The position numbers were made by a program, and so were the translations under genes. 64,000 bases of DNA from NCBI GenBank assembly GCA_000756795.1, contig CCSI01000002.1, forward strand, positions 248,001 to 312,000, read 5' to 3'. Of the stretch, positions 63,764-64,000 are shown one piece after another. The notes under the pieces are model-generated. The model ran no database searches. It worked only from the letters and a program-made list of their open reading frames with translations, and was not told where the DNA came from. The stretch is from Qipengyuania vulgaris. GTDB taxonomy: Bacteria > Pseudomonadota > Alphaproteobacteria > Sphingomonadales > Sphingomonadaceae. Each line of letters begins with the position of its first letter. The first letter of the stretch is position 1.

Positions 63764-64000
63764 TTATTCCTCGTCGTGACCGCCCTGGCCACCTTCACCC
63801 ATGGCGAGGGCGAATGCTGCCTGTGCCTGCGATTCGACCATATAGGGAACCGGGTTCACAGCAGCGCCGTCGATGCGGACTTCATAGTGGAGGTGCGGGC
63901 CGGTCGAGCGGCCGGTCGAGCCGACGTAGCCGATAAGCTGGCCCTTCTTGACCCAGGTGCCGTCAGCGACAGCGATGCGCGACATATGCGCATAACGCGT
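63764..64000 (-). CDS. M23-family metallopeptidase, 3' part
   Basis: C-terminal portion of a LytM/M23 zinc endopeptidase; the frame is open past base 64000, so the start lies outside. Visible: [35 protein letters not shown] with the HxH zinc ligands and the substrate-loop glycine run. M23 enzymes cut peptidoglycan cross-bridges or act as inactive activators; the HLH here looks active. A terminator follows it. Confidence 0.9.
   Translation of the reverse strand, partial: TRYAHMSRIAVADGTWVKKGQLIGYVGSTGRSTGPHLHYEVRIDGAAVNPVPYMVESQAQAAFALAMGEGGQGGHDEE

Noticed and set aside
1-64000. CRISPR array or prophage
   Set aside because: No evenly spaced direct repeats of 25-40 bases and no integrase, terminase or capsid motifs were seen.

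Overview
The window is high-GC, gene-dense DNA from an alphaproteobacterium. It is most likely a member of the Sphingomonadales close to Erythrobacter, Altererythrobacter or Qipengyuania. The evidence is the protein style (large NAD-glutamate dehydrogenase, NnrU, TAT-exported MsrB, POT-type peptide transporter, heparinase II/III-purH linkage, CYP153-like P450) and dispersed intergenic motifs of the gtccgctt(t/c)ccaccc type. No IS element, prophage, CRISPR array or integrase is visible, so most of the window reads as chromosomal backbone with small accessory patches.

Layout. 1-564: 3' part of a MobA-like nucleotidyltransferase. 877-2976 (minus): a membrane operon with an Amj-type lipid II flippase, a TauE/SafE exporter, an unlisted 31-residue membrane peptide and a tail-anchored protein. 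3341-8106 (plus): an envelope-stress-like island with an ECF sigma factor, its anti-sigma factor, a secreted subtilisin carrying a long Glu/Ala coiled coil, a second secreted Glu/Ala coiled-coil protein and an outer-membrane barrel. Two promoters with the same -35, spacing and -10 lie before the first coiled-coil gene and before the sigma gene. 8689-10619: lipid kinase plus a nucleotidyltransferase-like protein. 11245-15234 (minus): a compact lasso-like RiPP locus (PqqD/RRE protein, 48-residue precursor, asparagine-synthetase-like cyclase, ABC exporter) that lacks the usual B2 protease and whose precursor core has no Asp or Glu.

15381-24403: housekeeping (rpe, heparinase-like, purH, msrA with a 40-residue upstream partner, Fur-type regulator, dxs, an HNH endonuclease wedged in by overlapping codons, crotonase). 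24453-28548: NnrU, FKBP isomerase, peptide transporter, YtrA-type regulator, ihfB, tRNA-Leu(UAA). 28728-34669: tandem PilZ protein, then a four-gene envelope-glycan operon (UGM-like flavoprotein, LtaS-like sulfatase-fold transferase, GtrA, GT-C-like membrane protein). 34666-41204: msrB, P450, ABC-2 pair, queG, ferredoxin reductase. 41257-51948: NAD-glutamate dehydrogenase, flavin oxidoreductase, TPR-like protein, alpha/beta hydrolase, M48 protease, DUF898 protein and a small HTH/membrane operon. 52113-64000: PhoD phosphatase, thrS with a threonine-codon leader peptide and attenuator, TauE, agmatine deiminase, flotillin/YqiJ pair, P450 plus acyl-CoA synthetase, and a partial M23 peptidase.

The most novel items are the reduced lasso-like RiPP locus and the ECF sigma/secreted protease/coiled-coil island. 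The thrS attenuator is the clearest regulatory RNA element.
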